A stretch of 64,000 bases of DNA from Lentzea albida. GTDB taxonomy: Bacteria > Actinomycetota > Actinomycetes > Mycobacteriales > Pseudonocardiaceae. Location of the stretch: NCBI RefSeq assembly GCF_900111005.1, contig NZ_FOFV01000002.1:310001-374000 (forward strand), read 5' to 3'. The notes beneath the pieces are model-generated. The model worked only from the letters and a program-made list of their open reading frames with translations, did not search any database and was not told the DNA's origin. The translations under genes were made by a program, and so were the position numbers. Shown piece after piece: positions 47,753 through 60,338 of this stretch (its first letter is position 1; each line of letters opens with the position of its first letter).

Positions 47753-49813
47753 ATGCGTGTACCGATCCTCATCGCCGTCGTGGTGCTGCTCCCGTTGTTC
47801 ACGCCGGGGCCGGTCGCCGCGGCCGAGGTGTGGCGCACGCAGTTCGACGAGGCGGTGTACGGGGACGTCGTGGTCGTCGGCAACTCCGTCCTCACCTGCC
47901 CGACGCCGGAACAGGCCGGGAACCACCCGAAGTACCCACCGAAGTCCTGTGTGGACGCTTTGGGCCGCAAGGGAAGCGGGCCGTCCGCGCTCAACAACGG
48001 CCACCGCATGATGTGGAACGACGTCGACGGCGACGCGGCCACGTTCAACTCCTCCAGCGCCGAGCTCACGATCCCGGCCGGCGCGACGATCGCGTACGCC
48101 AAGCTCGGCTGGGCGGGCAGCGCCACCTGCCACGACGCCGTCGACCCACCGGGCACGCCCCGGGATCCGGTCGTGTTCAACGGCACCCGCGTCACGCCCG
48201 GCGAGTTCGTCCTCGACAGCCCGGACGACCTCTCCCACACCGACAACGCCTTCTACAGCGCCGAGGCCGACGTCACCCGCGCGCTCACGAGCGGCACCGT
48301 CACGGTCGGGAACGTCTGGGCGCCGCAAGGGTTCGACTGCTTCGGCGGCTGGTCGCTGACGGTCGTGTGGAAGTTCGCCGACGCCACCGCCGCCGCCCCC
48401 GCGAAGCGCCACGTCGCGGTCCACGGCGGTCATGTCCGCCTCCCCACGCGGAAACCCGTGCTGACGACACCGGTCGCGCCGACCCACCCCGCCGGCGGGG
48501 TCGTCCGGGTGGGCTTCACCGCCTACGAGGGCGACTGGGCGACGGACGGCGACCAGATGCTGGTCAACGGCACGTCGATCGGCGGGCGCAACGCGTTCGT
48601 GTCGTCCGCACAGGGTGCCGCGCACCTCAACAACATGAGCGTCGACGCGCGCACGGTGACCCTCGACGAGAACGTGCTGAAGCCCGGCACCAAGAGCGCC
48701 GAACTGGGATTCAAGAGAGCGGACGACGCGTTTCTCGTCCAAAGCGTCACGTGGTCGTTCCCGCTGCCCGAACTCACCCTCGCCGTCGCCCCGGAGAAAC
48801 CCGCCGCCCACGCGAAGGACGTCGTCACCCAGACGGCAACGGTCACCAACGCAGGCGACGCACCGGCCGCGGACGTGACGGTGTGCGGCAATCTGATCGG
48901 CACGATCGCGCCACACGCCACCGCAACACACACATGCGAGTCCACGGCGGCCGACGACGACTACCTGACGACCGTCGCGGCCACCGGCACGAGCCTCGCG
49001 GGCGATCCGCTGGCCGTGCGCAAGGAGTCGGCCGTCGACGTGCTGCGCCCGGCGTTGAGCGCGGCCGCCTCGGCCGAACCGAAGACCGCGCTCCCCGGCC
49101 AGGCCGTCGAGTTCACGACGACCGTCACGAACACCGGCGACACCCCGCTCTTCGGTCTGGTCGCGCGGGCGAACGGCGAGTGCGACACCATGCAGGGCCA
49201 GCTCGACCCCGGCGCCACGGCCGCGGTCGACTGCACGGTCCCCGCCGGCGACGAGAGCGGCGCGCTCACCTCCACCGTCACCGCGGCCGACAGGCTCGGC
49301 GGCAGGGTCGAGGCGTCGGCGTCCGTGCAGGTCCAGGTCGTCTACCCACGACTGTCGATCAGCGCGGCCTGGTCGAAGGACCGCGCGGCCGAAGGCGAAC
49401 CGGTGGTCATCACGGTCACGGTCGGCAACCTGTCGGAGGTGCCGATCGCCGACGTCCGCGTCGAGGGCGAGCCCGCGGCGTGCCGTCGGACGTTCCCGGT
49501 GCTGGAGCCCCGGCAGCGCGTCACCTACACCTGCCAGGTCCTCGCCCCGGTGAACTCCCGCCTGACGGTCTCCGGCGCGGGTGCGGGCGGGGCGGTCAGC
49601 GTGAGCGCGGTCGTCCGGATCGAGTCGGTGAGCGCCTCGGTGCCGCCCGCACCCGAGCCGCCGGTGACGAACCCCGGCGTGCCGGAACCCCCGCGCAAGG
49701 TCGCGCACGTCGAGCAGGTGTCGAAACCGGCGGTCGGCGGGGTGGCGGCGGTGATCGGGATGCTCGGCATGGCGGTCGTCGCGAGCGCCCTGTCCGGAGG
49801 TGGGCGCCGCTGA
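47753..49813 (+). CDS. Large secreted, membrane-anchored DUF11-like repeat protein
   Basis: 686 residues. Signal peptide 1-24 (RVPILIAVVVLLPLFTPG). Residues 25-300 form a first domain with conserved cysteines (LTCPTPEQ, SATCHDAVD, FDCFGGWSLTVVWKF) resembling the surface DUF3344-like domain. Then three or more immunoglobulin-like DUF11 repeats follow, each with VTNAGDAPAADVTVCG, VTNTGDTPLFGLVARANGEC or VGNLSEVPIADVRV and a paired cysteine. A Pro-rich linker and a C-terminal helix (VGGVAAVIGMLGMAVVASAL) anchor it. ATG 47753 follows GGAAGG. Likely a cell-surface adhesive protein. Confidence 0.82.
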   Translation: MRVPILIAVVVLLPLFTPGPVAAAEVWRTQFDEAVYGDVVVVGNSVLTCPTPEQAGNHPKYPPKSCVDALGRKGSGPSALNNGHRMMWNDVDGDAATFNSSSAELTIPAGATIAYAKLGWAGSATCHDAVDPPGTPRDPVVFNGTRVTPGEFVLDSPDDLSHTDNAFYSAEADVTRALTSGTVTVGNVWAPQGFDCFGGWSLTVVWKFADATAAAPAKRHVAVHGGHVRLPTRKPVLTTPVAPTHPAGGVVRVGFTAYEGDWATDGDQMLVNGTSIGGRNAFVSSAQGAAHLNNMSVDARTVTLDENVLKPGTKSAELGFKRADDAFLVQSVTWSFPLPELTLAVAPEKPAAHAKDVVTQTATVTNAGDAPAADVTVCGNLIGTIAPHATATHTCESTAADDDYLTTVAATGTSLAGDPLAVRKESAVDVLRPALSAAASAEPKTALPGQAVEFTTTVTNTGDTPLFGLVARANGECDTMQGQLDPGATAAVDCTVPAGDESGALTSTVTAADRLGGRVEASASVQVQVVYPRLSISAAWSKDRAAEGEPVVITVTVGNLSEVPIADVRVEGEPAACRRTFPVLEPRQRVTYTCQVLAPVNSRLTVSGAGAGGAVSVSAVVRIESVSASVPPAPEPPVTNPGVPEPPRKVAHVEQVSKPAVGGVAAVIGMLGMAVVASALSGGGRR

Positions 49814-49882
49814 ACGTGAAGATCCACTCACTGGATGGAAACGGACGTGTTGCTTCGCAGCCGAATGAGGTAAAAGGGCCTC

Positions 49883-50437
49883 ATGGAAATCACCGCCTTC
49901 CTGGAACGCAAGCTGGCCCGCCGGTTCCGCACGTACGACACCGACGGCGACGGGTTCATCGAGCGGGAGGACTTCACCCAGGCGGGCGAGCGCACGACGA
50001 AGGCTTTCGGCCTGGCGGCCGACGACCCGAAAGCCGTCCGCTTCCACGACCAGCTCTTAGGTCTGTGGGAGCACCTGGTGTCGGTGACCGACCAGGACAG
50101 CGACGGCCGGATCAGCGTCGACGAGTACCGGACGGCGTTCGCGAACGGGATGCTGGAGACGCCCGAGTCGTTCGACAAGGGCTACCTGCCGTTCCTCGAC
50201 GCCGTGATGGCGGTCGCGGACGGTGACGGGGACGGGAAGCTCACGGTCGAGGAGCACGTCAAGTGGACCGGCGCGCTGATGGGGCTGTCGGAACGCGACG
50301 CGCGCGGCATCCACGACCTGCTGTCCGACGAGGACGGACTGCTGTCCACACAGGCCCTGCTGGCGGCGATCCGGGAGTTCTACTTCTCCGAGGACCCCGC
50401 CGAGGCCGGCAACTGGCTGCTGGGGTCGTTGGACTGA
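49883..50437 (+). CDS. EF-hand calcium-binding protein, first of two paralogues
   Basis: 184-residue calerythrin/sarcoplasmic-type protein. Three clear EF-hand loops are visible: DTDGDGFIERED, DQDSDGRISVDE and DGDGDGKLTVEE (each with Asp at 1, 3, 5 and Glu/Asp at 12). The fourth loop (LSDEDGLLSTQA) is degenerate. No export signal. It is expressed just ahead of a GNAT gene (next start 1 nt after stop). A closely related paralogue lies at 53619, past the UvrA-like gene. It acts as a calcium buffer or sensor. Confidence 0.95.
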   Translation: MEITAFLERKLARRFRTYDTDGDGFIEREDFTQAGERTTKAFGLAADDPKAVRFHDQLLGLWEHLVSVTDQDSDGRISVDEYRTAFANGMLETPESFDKGYLPFLDAVMAVADGDGDGKLTVEEHVKWTGALMGLSERDARGIHDLLSDEDGLLSTQALLAAIREFYFSEDPAEAGNWLLGSLD

Positions 50438-50438
50438 C

Positions 50439-51155
50439 GTGCTGCTCAAGACGCTGCAGGAGCACGCGGCACGGGCTCAGCCGGCCGCGCACGTCGAAGA
50501 GGCGGGCGGCTGGTGGTTGCGGCACTCCCCCGGCGACGCCTGGTGGGTGAGCGCGGTGCTGCCGCACGACCGCGAGGACCGGGTGGCCGTCGCCGAGGAG
50601 TTCTGCGCCGAACGCGGGTCCGGGGTGCGGTTCCAGATCACGCCGGGCGTGTGCGCCGACGACCTCGACCGGACGCTCGGCGACAGGGGGTACGCGCGCG
50701 GTCACGACATGTCGCTGCAGATCGCCTCGACCGCCGACGTGCTGCGCCAGTCGCACGCCGACGCGGGTGAGGTGGCGCCCCGGCCCACGGACGAGTGGCT
50801 GGCGGCGTGGCAGGCCGTGACCACGCGGGACGTGAGCGCCGAACGCGACCTGCTCAGCCGCGTGGAGCACCCCAGCGCGTACGCGTACGCGGAGGTGGAC
50901 GGCCAGGTGGTGGCCGTTGGACGCGTGGTGGCCGAGGACGGGTGGGCCGGGGTGTTCGGCATGGCGACGCTGCCCCACGCACGCGGTCAAGGCGCCGCAC
51001 GGTCCGTACTCGCCGCCTTGGCCTCGTGGGCGGCCGCGCGCGAGGCGAACCACATGTACCTGCAGATGGAGAAAGCGAACACCACGGCGTTCCGGCTCTA
51101 CGAACGCACGGGGTTCCGCGAGGTCTGCACCTACCACTACCGGATTCGCGCGTAA
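50439..51155 (+). CDS. GNAT family N-acetyltransferase
   Basis: 238 residues, probably a two-domain GNAT. The C-terminal half contains the acetyl-CoA loop in VFGMATLPHARGQGAARSVLAALASWA and the LQMEKANTTAFRLYERTGF helix-strand. The N-terminal half is a divergent copy. The GTG at 50439 follows the EF-hand gene stop by 1 nt, so translation is linked. Substrate unknown. Confidence 0.85.
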   Translation: MLLKTLQEHAARAQPAAHVEEAGGWWLRHSPGDAWWVSAVLPHDREDRVAVAEEFCAERGSGVRFQITPGVCADDLDRTLGDRGYARGHDMSLQIASTADVLRQSHADAGEVAPRPTDEWLAAWQAVTTRDVSAERDLLSRVEHPSAYAYAEVDGQVVAVGRVVAEDGWAGVFGMATLPHARGQGAARSVLAALASWAAAREANHMYLQMEKANTTAFRLYERTGFREVCTYHYRIRA

Positions 51156-51207
51156 CCGATCAGGAATCAAGAAGGCAGGAGCCGCGCCTCCGAGTTAGTT
51201 TTGCGCC

Positions 51208-53601
<2,394 letters not shown>

Positions 53602-53618
53602 GCGGGTAACAAGGGGGC

Positions 53619-54173
53619 ATGAAAATCACGCCGTTCCTGGATCGCAGGCTCAGTCGCAGGTTCGCCACCTACGACAGCGACCAGGACGGGTTCGTCGAGC
53701 GCTCCGACTTCGACCTGGCGAGCGCCCGGCTGACCGAGGCCTTCGGCCTCACCCCCGACGACGTGCCCGCCAAGCGGTTCCACGAGCAGTTGCTCAGCGT
53801 CTGGGGTCACCTCGCCGCCATGACGGACACGAACGACGACGAGCGGATCAGCCTGGCCGAGTACAAGTCGGCGTTCGTGCGGGGCCTGCTGGGACGGCCC
53901 GAGGCGTTCGACGACGTCTACGTGCCGTACCTGGACGCGCTGCTGGCCGTCGCCGACCACGACGGCGACGGCTACCTGGGCGTCGAGGAGCACGTCCGGT
54001 GGTCGCTCGCGTTGATGAACGTGCCGGAGGCCGACGCACGGGCGGCGCACGCCCGGCTCGACCACGACGGCGACGGGCTGATCGGGACCGAGGACCTGCT
54101 GGCCGCGTTGCGCGCCTACTACTTCTCGGAGGACGCGGACGGGCCGGGGGCGTGGCTGCTGGGGCCGCTCTAG
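53619..54173 (+). CDS. EF-hand calcium-binding protein, second paralogue
   Basis: 184 residues, same length and layout as the 49883 protein. Loops DSDQDGFVERSD, DTNDDERISLAE, DHDGDGYLGVEE and a fourth, DHDGDGLIGTED, which is complete here, unlike in the paralogue. It starts 17 nt after the UvrA-like gene stop, so it probably shares that transcript. The 3' end overlaps the convergent SRPBCC gene by 4 nt. Likely a calcium buffer. Confidence 0.95.
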   Translation: MKITPFLDRRLSRRFATYDSDQDGFVERSDFDLASARLTEAFGLTPDDVPAKRFHEQLLSVWGHLAAMTDTNDDERISLAEYKSAFVRGLLGRPEAFDDVYVPYLDALLAVADHDGDGYLGVEEHVRWSLALMNVPEADARAAHARLDHDGDGLIGTEDLLAALRAYYFSEDADGPGAWLLGPL

Positions 54174-54589
54174 CCCTCGGCGACCTGCTTGATGGACGCG
54201 GCCTCGGTCTCGACGTACCGCTGCGTCATCTTCTTCGTGAGCAGCCAGCCGAGGCCCGCCAGCGGCCCCTCGACGGTCAGCGAGAGGGTGAGCTTCGTGC
54301 CCTCCGGGTGCGGTTCGACCAGGTGCGCGGCGACGACGGTGAGGCCGGGCGACTTCGACTCCCAGGTGTAGGACACGCCCTCGGTCAGCTCGGTGACCGT
54401 CCAGATCGCCTCGGACAGCCTGGGCTGCTTGAGCTTCGTCCTCGCTCCGACGGCCAGCGGTCCGGCGTCGAGGCGTTCCACCGAGTCGACGGTCGGGATC
54501 CGCTCGGGCCAGCGTTCGACGTCGGCGACCACCGCCCAGACCCGCCCCGGAGGGGCCGCGATCGTGCTGGTGTTCTGAAATCCCGGCAT
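54170..54589 (-). CDS. SRPBCC (polyketide cyclase/START-like) family protein
   Basis: 139-residue ligand-binding fold: QNTSTIAAPPGRVWAVVADVERWPERIPTVDSVERLD at the start, GARTKLKQPRL, and the C-terminal helix LGWLLTKKMTQRYVETEAASIKQV. Members bind hydrophobic ligands or catalyse cyclisation; function here unknown. It follows the dehydrogenase gene by 10 nt on the same strand, as the last gene of the Rho-dehydrogenase-SRPBCC unit. Convergent with the EF-hand gene. Confidence 0.85.
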   Translation of the reverse strand: MPGFQNTSTIAAPPGRVWAVVADVERWPERIPTVDSVERLDAGPLAVGARTKLKQPRLSEAIWTVTELTEGVSYTWESKSPGLTVVAAHLVEPHPEGTKLTLSLTVEGPLAGLGWLLTKKMTQRYVETEAASIKQVAEG

Positions 54590-54599
54590 GGAGCCGATC

Positions 54600-55724
54600 C
54601 TAGAACCGCGCGTCGATCTCCTTCAGGGCCGCGACGGCGAGTTCTCGGGCAGCCTCGCGAGGTGACGGCTGGTCGACGACCTGCGCGACGAGCCGGCGCA
54701 TGGTCGCGCCGATCTTCGCGAACGCCGACTCGGCCGTGGGGTCGACGTCGCCGAAGAGGGTCCACCACCACCAGGAGTTCGTGGCGGAGTTGGCGATGAC
54801 GTCCGGGATGACCAGCGCGTCGACGTGGGCGTCCGCGGTGATGGGCATGTTGGCGGCCTCGACGACCAGCTTCGCGGTGACCCTGCCCGCGTTCGCGGCG
54901 TTGATGGCGTAGCTCGTGGCGGCGGGGACGAGGACGTCCGCCTCGACGTCGAGCCACGTGTCGCGGTCGAGCCGCTGGTCCTGCGGGCGCAGCTGCGCGC
55001 GGTCGATGCCGCCGTGCGGATCCCGGGACAGCAGAAGGGTTTCGACGTCCAGGCCGGTGGGGTTGGCGACGACGCCGTGGACGTCCGCGAGCCCGACGAC
55101 CCTGACCCCGGCCTTGGCGAGGTAGCGCGCGGTGGCGCCGCCCATGGAGCCGAAGCCCTGCACGAACGCGGTGGGGTCGCTCAGGCAGAGGTGTTCGATG
55201 CCGGCCAGCGCGGCCTGCGCGACGCCGTAGCCGCCGACCAGTTCGTCGAGGCCGATGCCGTCGACGGTGGTCCTGAACGCCTCCGCGAGGCGTTCGCGGG
55301 CCTTCCGCTCGTCGTCCAGAAGCGGGTAGACGGCCTGGATAGATGACTGGAGGCCGATCTCCGCGATGGCCTCGTCGATGGTGGACTGCCGCAGCCCCAG
55401 GTCCTCCCCCATGGTCCAGAACCGTTCGACGTAGGGCGACATGGCGTACAGGTAGGCGGTGAGAACCTGTTTCGCGCGCGGGTCGTAGGGGTCGAAGTCG
55501 ATACCGCCCTTGGCGCCGCCCAGCGGGACGTACCGCGCCCCGGGGTCGTAGTTGAGGGCCTCCTTGGCGGTCATGCCCTCGGCCAGCCCGCGCACCTCGT
55601 CGAGCGTGCAGCCCGCGCGCATGCGCAGTCCCCCGCTGCTCACCCCGCGCACCAGCCGGTCGATGACGAGGAACCCGCGCGCTCCCGTGGCCGGATCGGT
55701 CCACGTGACCTCGAGAAAGCTCAT
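54600..55724 (-). CDS. Glu/Leu/Phe/Val-type dehydrogenase
   Basis: 374-residue amino-acid dehydrogenase-like enzyme. The N-terminal domain has GGLRMRAGCTLDEVRGLAEGMTAKEALNY and the catalytic lysine motif PLGGAKGGIDFDP. The Rossmann half shows VQGFGSMGGATARYL, and AATSYAINAANA follows. It oxidatively deaminates a small amino acid, or has diverged. A WWWWTLF run at residues about 318-324 is unusual. GAGGTGA precedes the ATG. It starts 11 nt after the short Rho gene stop and is followed by the SRPBCC gene. Confidence 0.87.
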   Translation of the reverse strand: MSFLEVTWTDPATGARGFLVIDRLVRGVSSGGLRMRAGCTLDEVRGLAEGMTAKEALNYDPGARYVPLGGAKGGIDFDPYDPRAKQVLTAYLYAMSPYVERFWTMGEDLGLRQSTIDEAIAEIGLQSSIQAVYPLLDDERKARERLAEAFRTTVDGIGLDELVGGYGVAQAALAGIEHLCLSDPTAFVQGFGSMGGATARYLAKAGVRVVGLADVHGVVANPTGLDVETLLLSRDPHGGIDRAQLRPQDQRLDRDTWLDVEADVLVPAATSYAINAANAGRVTAKLVVEAANMPITADAHVDALVIPDVIANSATNSWWWWTLFGDVDPTAESAFAKIGATMRRLVAQVVDQPSPREAARELAVAALKEIDARF

Positions 55725-55735
55725 CCGTCAGTCAA

Positions 55736-56761
55736 TCACCTCGACATCTGGAGGAGGAACTCGGCGTTGCTCCGCGTCTTGCGCAGCCCGTCGACGACGA
55801 CGTCGATCTCGCGGTCGGCCATCGCCCGCCTGAGGGCGTCCGTGATGGCCAGTTCCTGTTGGGAGACCAGCAGTTCCGCCTTGCGCGTGCTGGACTGCTG
55901 CAGGTCGATCGCGGGGTAGACCCGCCGCTGCGCCGCCCTGCGGTCGAGCTTGAGCTCGGCGTTGCCCGTGCTCTTGAGCTCCTCGAAGATCGCCGTGTCG
56001 GCCAGCGACCCGGTCTCCACGAGAGCCGTGGCGAAGATCGTGAGGCTGCCGCCGTCCTCGATGTTGCGCGCGGCACCGAGGAACTGCTTCGGCGGCGTCA
56101 GCGCCCTGGCGTCGATACCGCCGCTGAGGATGCGCCCGCCGTTCGGCTGGGCGAGGTTGTAGGCCCGCCCGAGCCTCGTCAGCGAGTCGAGCAGGATCAC
56201 CACGTCCTGCCCCTCCTCGACGAGCCTCTTGGCCCGCTCCACGGCGAGCTCGGCGACCCGGATGTGCTCGTTCGGGTGCTCGTCGAACGTCGAGGTGAAC
56301 ATCTCGCCGGGAATGGTGGTGCGCATGTCGGTCACCTCCTCGGGCCGTTCACCGACGAGCGCGACGATGAGGTGGACCTCGGGGCTGTTCTTGGCGATCG
56401 CCTGCGCGATCTGTTGCAGCACAATGGTCTTGCCGGCCTTGGGCGGCGCCACGACGAGCGCCCGCTGCCCCTTGCCGACCGGCATGACGAGGTCGATCGC
56501 CCGGCTCGTCAGCTCGTCCGGGTCGTGCTCCAGCCGCAGCCTCTCGTTGGGGTAGAGCGGGGTGAGGTCCTCGAACCTAGCCCGCCTGTGCGGCTTGCGC
56601 CCGTTGACCGTGTCGACGCTCGTGAGCCTGTCGTTCTCGGCCTCACCGCTGATCTGGTCGCCGCGGCGCAGGTCGTGCTGCCGGACGAGACTCTGCGGAA
56701 CCTGAGGCCCGTCAACGAGAAATGCCTTGTTGTTGCGTATGTCGAGTACACCGATGTGCAT
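55736..56761 (-). CDS. rho: Short transcription termination factor Rho, likely second copy
   Basis: 341-residue Rho. The N-terminal RNA-binding cold-shock-like fold begins at once ([40 protein letters not shown]). The ATPase shows Walker A PPKAGKT, Walker [17 protein letters not shown], the Q-loop and R-loop regions ([21 protein letters not shown]). E. coli Rho has 419 residues and actinobacterial main copies often 600-700 with a long N-terminal insert; this copy lacks the helix bundle and any insert. The ATG is preceded by AAAGGA. It heads a unit with the dehydrogenase and SRPBCC genes. It is probably an accessory paralogue. Confidence 0.88.
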   Translation of the reverse strand: MHIGVLDIRNNKAFLVDGPQVPQSLVRQHDLRRGDQISGEAENDRLTSVDTVNGRKPHRRARFEDLTPLYPNERLRLEHDPDELTSRAIDLVMPVGKGQRALVVAPPKAGKTIVLQQIAQAIAKNSPEVHLIVALVGERPEEVTDMRTTIPGEMFTSTFDEHPNEHIRVAELAVERAKRLVEEGQDVVILLDSLTRLGRAYNLAQPNGGRILSGGIDARALTPPKQFLGAARNIEDGGSLTIFATALVETGSLADTAIFEELKSTGNAELKLDRRAAQRRVYPAIDLQQSSTRKAELLVSQQELAITDALRRAMADREIDVVVDGLRKTRSNAEFLLQMSR

Positions 56762-56864
56762 CGGTCTGTCCTTTCGGGAGGGTTGCTTCAGGTGCGCCTC
56801 GTCGACTCCGCGCGCAGGCCGTGGCCGTGCCGGAGGAGAGCGCTGGATCTACGTCCGCCAGCTT

Positions 56865-58940
56865 TCAGAAACTGGTGGGGTGTGCGCTGCGGATCTCGGA
56901 TGGTCCAGCAGCGGGATCGGAACTCACGTGCGCCGTGCGCACCGCCGGTTCTGAACGGACTGTAGCAGACAACGCCGGACCCGCGCTCGTTATTCCGGAC
57001 ACGACGAGCGCGTCGACCGCCAGCACCCCGTCCGGACCCACCCGCACGGGGTTCAGCTCGATCTCGGCGAGGTCCGGCCTGGCCGCCAGCGTCTGTGAGA
57101 CCTGCGCGATCACCTCGGCGAGCGCCGCGACGTCGGGTGCGGGAGCGCCGCGCCAGCCCTCCAGGAGCGGGGCCGAGACGAGGCGCCCCAGCATGTCCCG
57201 CGCGGTGGCGGGCGTGACGGGCGCGAGTTCGACGACGGTGTCCCTGAACAGCTCCGCGTGGACGCCTCCCGCGCCCACCAGCACCACCGGGCCGAACGAG
57301 TCGTCGTGCCGGGCGCCGATGATCAGCTCTACGGTGTGCTCGCGCGTGTCCATCTCTTCGAGGACGTACGTGCCGGGGCCCAGGCGCGCCCGCATCTCCT
57401 CGAAGGCGGCCGCTGGGTTCGTGACGTTCGTCCTGACGGCGTCGTGCTCGCTCTTGTGGGCCAGCCAGTCGGCCTTGAGCGCGAACGGGCCCTTCAGGGT
57501 GGTCGCCTCGACGTCGGCGGTCGTGGTGACGGCGTGGGCCTGCGGGAAGTCCACGAAGCTCAGGAGTTCGCGGGCGGCCAGGTAGCCGGGGTGGAAGGGG
57601 CCGGTCGTCGCGGCCCGCGTCGCCACCTCGGGGGAACTCCCGGACAGGCGGCTCGCGTGGCCCACCGACGCCACCGCGCGTTCGATCGTGTGCTGCACCG
57701 GTACGCCGCCCGCACGTAACGCGCGCACCGCGGCGGAGTCGTCGCGCATGCTGTGCACCACGACGGTGACGCCGGATCTTCGTGCCAGCGCGCAGATCTG
57801 GCCGGCGACGGCCACCTCCAGCGCCTCCAGGGACGGCGTGTCCTCCCCGTAGCTGCCGAAGTAGCCGGACAGGACGACCGCGTCGACCTCGCCCCCGCGC
57901 ACGAGGACCTCGACCGCGCGGGCGTAGTTCGCCATGTCCTGCTCCCCCGCCCCGGCGAGGTCGATCGGGTTCCGCTTCGACGCACCGGCGGGCAGACCGT
58001 CCACAACGGACAGGGAGGGCACCTGCAATCCGTTCGCCACGGCCAGATCCGCCGCGATGGCGCCTTGACCGCCCGAGTCGGAGACGACGCCGACCCTGCG
58101 CCCGCGCGGCACCCCGGAGGTCAGCACGGCCGCGAGGTCGACCAGCGACGCGGGCGTCGGCACGCGGAGGGCTCCCGCCTTCCGGCAGGCCGCGTCCACG
58201 ACGTCCAAAGAGGACGTCAGCGCGCCCGTGTGCGTGCGGGCGGCCTCCTGGGCGGCGACGGACGAGCCGACGGTGAGGAGCACCACGGGTTTGCCGGCCT
58301 CGCGCAGTTCCGACATGGCCGCCACTATCCCGGGCCCGAAGCTCTCCAGGTACACGCCCACGACGGTGGTCAGGTCGTGGGAGACGAGTTCCAGCAACGC
58401 TTCCGCCGCCGTCACGTCCGCCTGGTTGCCCACCGAGACGAACCGCGAGACGCCGATGCCCGACGACGCCGCGAGCCCGGCGATCTCCAGGCCGACCTGG
58501 CCGCTCTGCGACACGACGCCGAGCGATCCCGCCTGGAACCGGCCCCACGCGAGGTGCAGCGACGTCGCCGCGTCGAACACGCCCAGGCAGTTCGGTCCGA
58601 GCAGCCGTGCGCCCGCCTCGCGGATCCGGCGGATGACCCGGTCGTCGATCCCGGCGGTGATGCCGACGAACCCGCGCACGCCGACGGCCAGCGCCTCGTC
58701 CACCACGGCCGGCACGTGCGCGGCGGGCACGGCGAGGACCACCAGCTCGGGAGCTTCGTCCAGTTCGGACAGTGAACGCACGGTGGGTCGTCCCAGCACG
58801 GCACCCCCGCCGCGGTTCACGAGGTGCACGGCACGGCGTTCGTGGCCGGTGAGGGCGCCGCGGGCGAGCCAGTGGCCCCACTTGGCCGGGTCGTCACTGG
58901 CACCCACCACGGCGACGGAGGCGGGATCGGAGAAGATCAT
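56865..58940 (-). CDS. NDP-forming acyl-CoA synthetase (ACD family)
   Basis: 691 residues with all ACD domains in one chain. The CoA-binding Rossmann domain at the N terminus shows [22 protein letters not shown] and [11 protein letters not shown]. Two succinyl-CoA-ligase-like domains follow ([34 protein letters not shown], then [19 protein letters not shown]). A C-terminal ATP-grasp ([41 protein letters not shown]) ends the protein. It links acyl-CoA with ATP or ADP, in fatty- or aryl-acid use. The ATG at 58940 overlaps the upstream acyl-CoA dehydrogenase stop by 4 nt. The last 45 residues are disordered. Confidence 0.92.
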   Translation of the reverse strand: MIFSDPASVAVVGASDDPAKWGHWLARGALTGHERRAVHLVNRGGGAVLGRPTVRSLSELDEAPELVVLAVPAAHVPAVVDEALAVGVRGFVGITAGIDDRVIRRIREAGARLLGPNCLGVFDAATSLHLAWGRFQAGSLGVVSQSGQVGLEIAGLAASSGIGVSRFVSVGNQADVTAAEALLELVSHDLTTVVGVYLESFGPGIVAAMSELREAGKPVVLLTVGSSVAAQEAARTHTGALTSSLDVVDAACRKAGALRVPTPASLVDLAAVLTSGVPRGRRVGVVSDSGGQGAIAADLAVANGLQVPSLSVVDGLPAGASKRNPIDLAGAGEQDMANYARAVEVLVRGGEVDAVVLSGYFGSYGEDTPSLEALEVAVAGQICALARRSGVTVVVHSMRDDSAAVRALRAGGVPVQHTIERAVASVGHASRLSGSSPEVATRAATTGPFHPGYLAARELLSFVDFPQAHAVTTTADVEATTLKGPFALKADWLAHKSEHDAVRTNVTNPAAAFEEMRARLGPGTYVLEEMDTREHTVELIIGARHDDSFGPVVLVGAGGVHAELFRDTVVELAPVTPATARDMLGRLVSAPLLEGWRGAPAPDVAALAEVIAQVSQTLAARPDLAEIELNPVRVGPDGVLAVDALVVSGITSAGPALSATVRSEPAVRTAHVSSDPAAGPSEIRSAHPTSF

Positions 58941-60100
58941 CGCGCACCCAGGCCTCTGGCGATGACGAGGCGCTGGATGTCCGAGGTGCCTTCCTCGATC
59001 TCCTCGAGCTTCGCGTCGCGCATCCACCGCTCGACGGGGTAGTCGCGCGAATACCCGTAGCCGCCCAACGTCTGCACGGCCGCGTGCGTGCACCACATGG
59101 CGTTCTCCGACCCGACGAGCTTGGCCATCGCCGACTCCTGCGCCACGGCGTGTCCCTCGTCGTACAACGTGGCCGCGCGCACGGTCAGCAGGTGCGAGGT
59201 GTCGACGCGGGTGGCCATGTCCGCGAGCCGGAACGCCACCGCCTGGTGCCGGTGGATCGGCACCCCGAACTGCTCGCGCTGCGCCGCGTAGGCGGAGGCG
59301 AAGTCCAGTGCGGCGCGGGCGAGTCCGGTCGTGGCCGCACCGATGAGGATCCGCGAGGCGTCGAACGTCCGCATCAGCCCGGCGAACCCCTGCCCCTCCT
59401 CGCCGAGCCGGTTGTCCACGGGCACGCGCACGTCGTCGAGGAACACCTCGGCGTTGACGATCGCCCGCTGCCCCATCTTGCGGAACGGCGGCCCGACGCG
59501 GAGCCCCGGCGTGTCCCGCGGCACGACGAAAGCCGTGACACCGCGCGACCTCGACGCCGGGTCCACCGTCGCGAAGATCACGAAGACCTCGGCGTACGGG
59601 GCGTTGGAGATCCAGGTCTTCTGTCCGTTGAGGACGTACTCGTCGCCGTCGCGTCGTGCGGACGTCCGGATGCTCGCCGCGTCCGACCCGCTGCCGGGCT
59701 CCGTCACGGCGACGGCGGTGAGCGGCGGCCGGTCCTTCGTGAGCGGCCGGAGGAACCGGTCCCGCTGCTCGGGCGTGCCGAGGTGCTTGACCGGGGAGCT
59801 GAAGAAGCCGTTGGACGTGATCAGGTTGCCGATGCCGATGTCGCCGTGGCACAGCTCCTGCTGGATCAGCACCTGCGTCAGCAGGTCGGCGCCGCCGCCA
59901 CCGACCTCCGCGGGGAGCATGAACGAGGTCAGCCCGAGCGCGGACGCCTTGTCCCACAGGTCGAGCGGCGACTCGACGTCCGCCTCGTCCACGGCACGTG
60001 CCCGCGGGCGGATCTCCTCGGCGGCGAACCTCCCGGCCAGCTCGACGAGCTGGTGCTGTTCCGCCGTGAGCCGCAGGCCGTCGCGGACGGTCCGCCCCAT
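58937..60100 (-). CDS. Acyl-CoA dehydrogenase
   Basis: 387-residue FAD enzyme catalysing alpha,beta-desaturation of acyl-CoA. The substrate/FAD segments are [23 protein letters not shown] and [13 protein letters not shown]; the C-terminal domain has [22 protein letters not shown] and [18 protein letters not shown] with the catalytic Glu. It is the first gene of a two-gene unit with the ACD synthetase, so substrate activation and first oxidation are coupled. A TetR-type palindrome lies 18-31 nt upstream of its ATG. Confidence 0.95.
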   Translation of the reverse strand: MGRTVRDGLRLTAEQHQLVELAGRFAAEEIRPRARAVDEADVESPLDLWDKASALGLTSFMLPAEVGGGGADLLTQVLIQQELCHGDIGIGNLITSNGFFSSPVKHLGTPEQRDRFLRPLTKDRPPLTAVAVTEPGSGSDAASIRTSARRDGDEYVLNGQKTWISNAPYAEVFVIFATVDPASRSRGVTAFVVPRDTPGLRVGPPFRKMGQRAIVNAEVFLDDVRVPVDNRLGEEGQGFAGLMRTFDASRILIGAATTGLARAALDFASAYAAQREQFGVPIHRHQAVAFRLADMATRVDTSHLLTVRAATLYDEGHAVAQESAMAKLVGSENAMWCTHAAVQTLGGYGYSRDYPVERWMRDAKLEEIEEGTSDIQRLVIARGLGAR

Positions 60101-60117
60101 CGTGCACCCCTAGATTG

Positions 60118-60131
60118 ACTGACGAGTCAGT
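60118..60131. promoter_or_regulatory. Palindrome, candidate operator of the acyl-CoA dehydrogenase unit
   Basis: ACTGAC-N2-GTCAGT, a perfect 6+2+6 inverted repeat 18 nt upstream of the dehydrogenase start. It resembles TetR-family fatty-acid operators of actinobacteria (TNAC...GTNA). No TetR gene lies beside it. Confidence 0.65.
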
Positions 60132-60338
60132 TATTCACGGTCCAGGAGGCAGCCTAGCTCCGCCAGGAGACGAAGAAAGAGCGCGAACGGGTGACAAATG
60201 CGCTGGTGACCGGGGGTGCGTGCGATGGGTGGCGGCAGGCCCACGCGGAGTTGTCCAGCGATCGCCGAACGGTGGGTTGACACGTCCATTCGGCCCCCGG
60301 CGGAGGTGGCGGGGTGCACGCTGCGACATGATCGCGGC

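Noticed and set aside
46703..50047. 1,114-residue minus-strand open frame
   Set aside because: Covers the antisense of the secreted repeat protein; no motif, no start, extreme Arg/Gly/Ala content.
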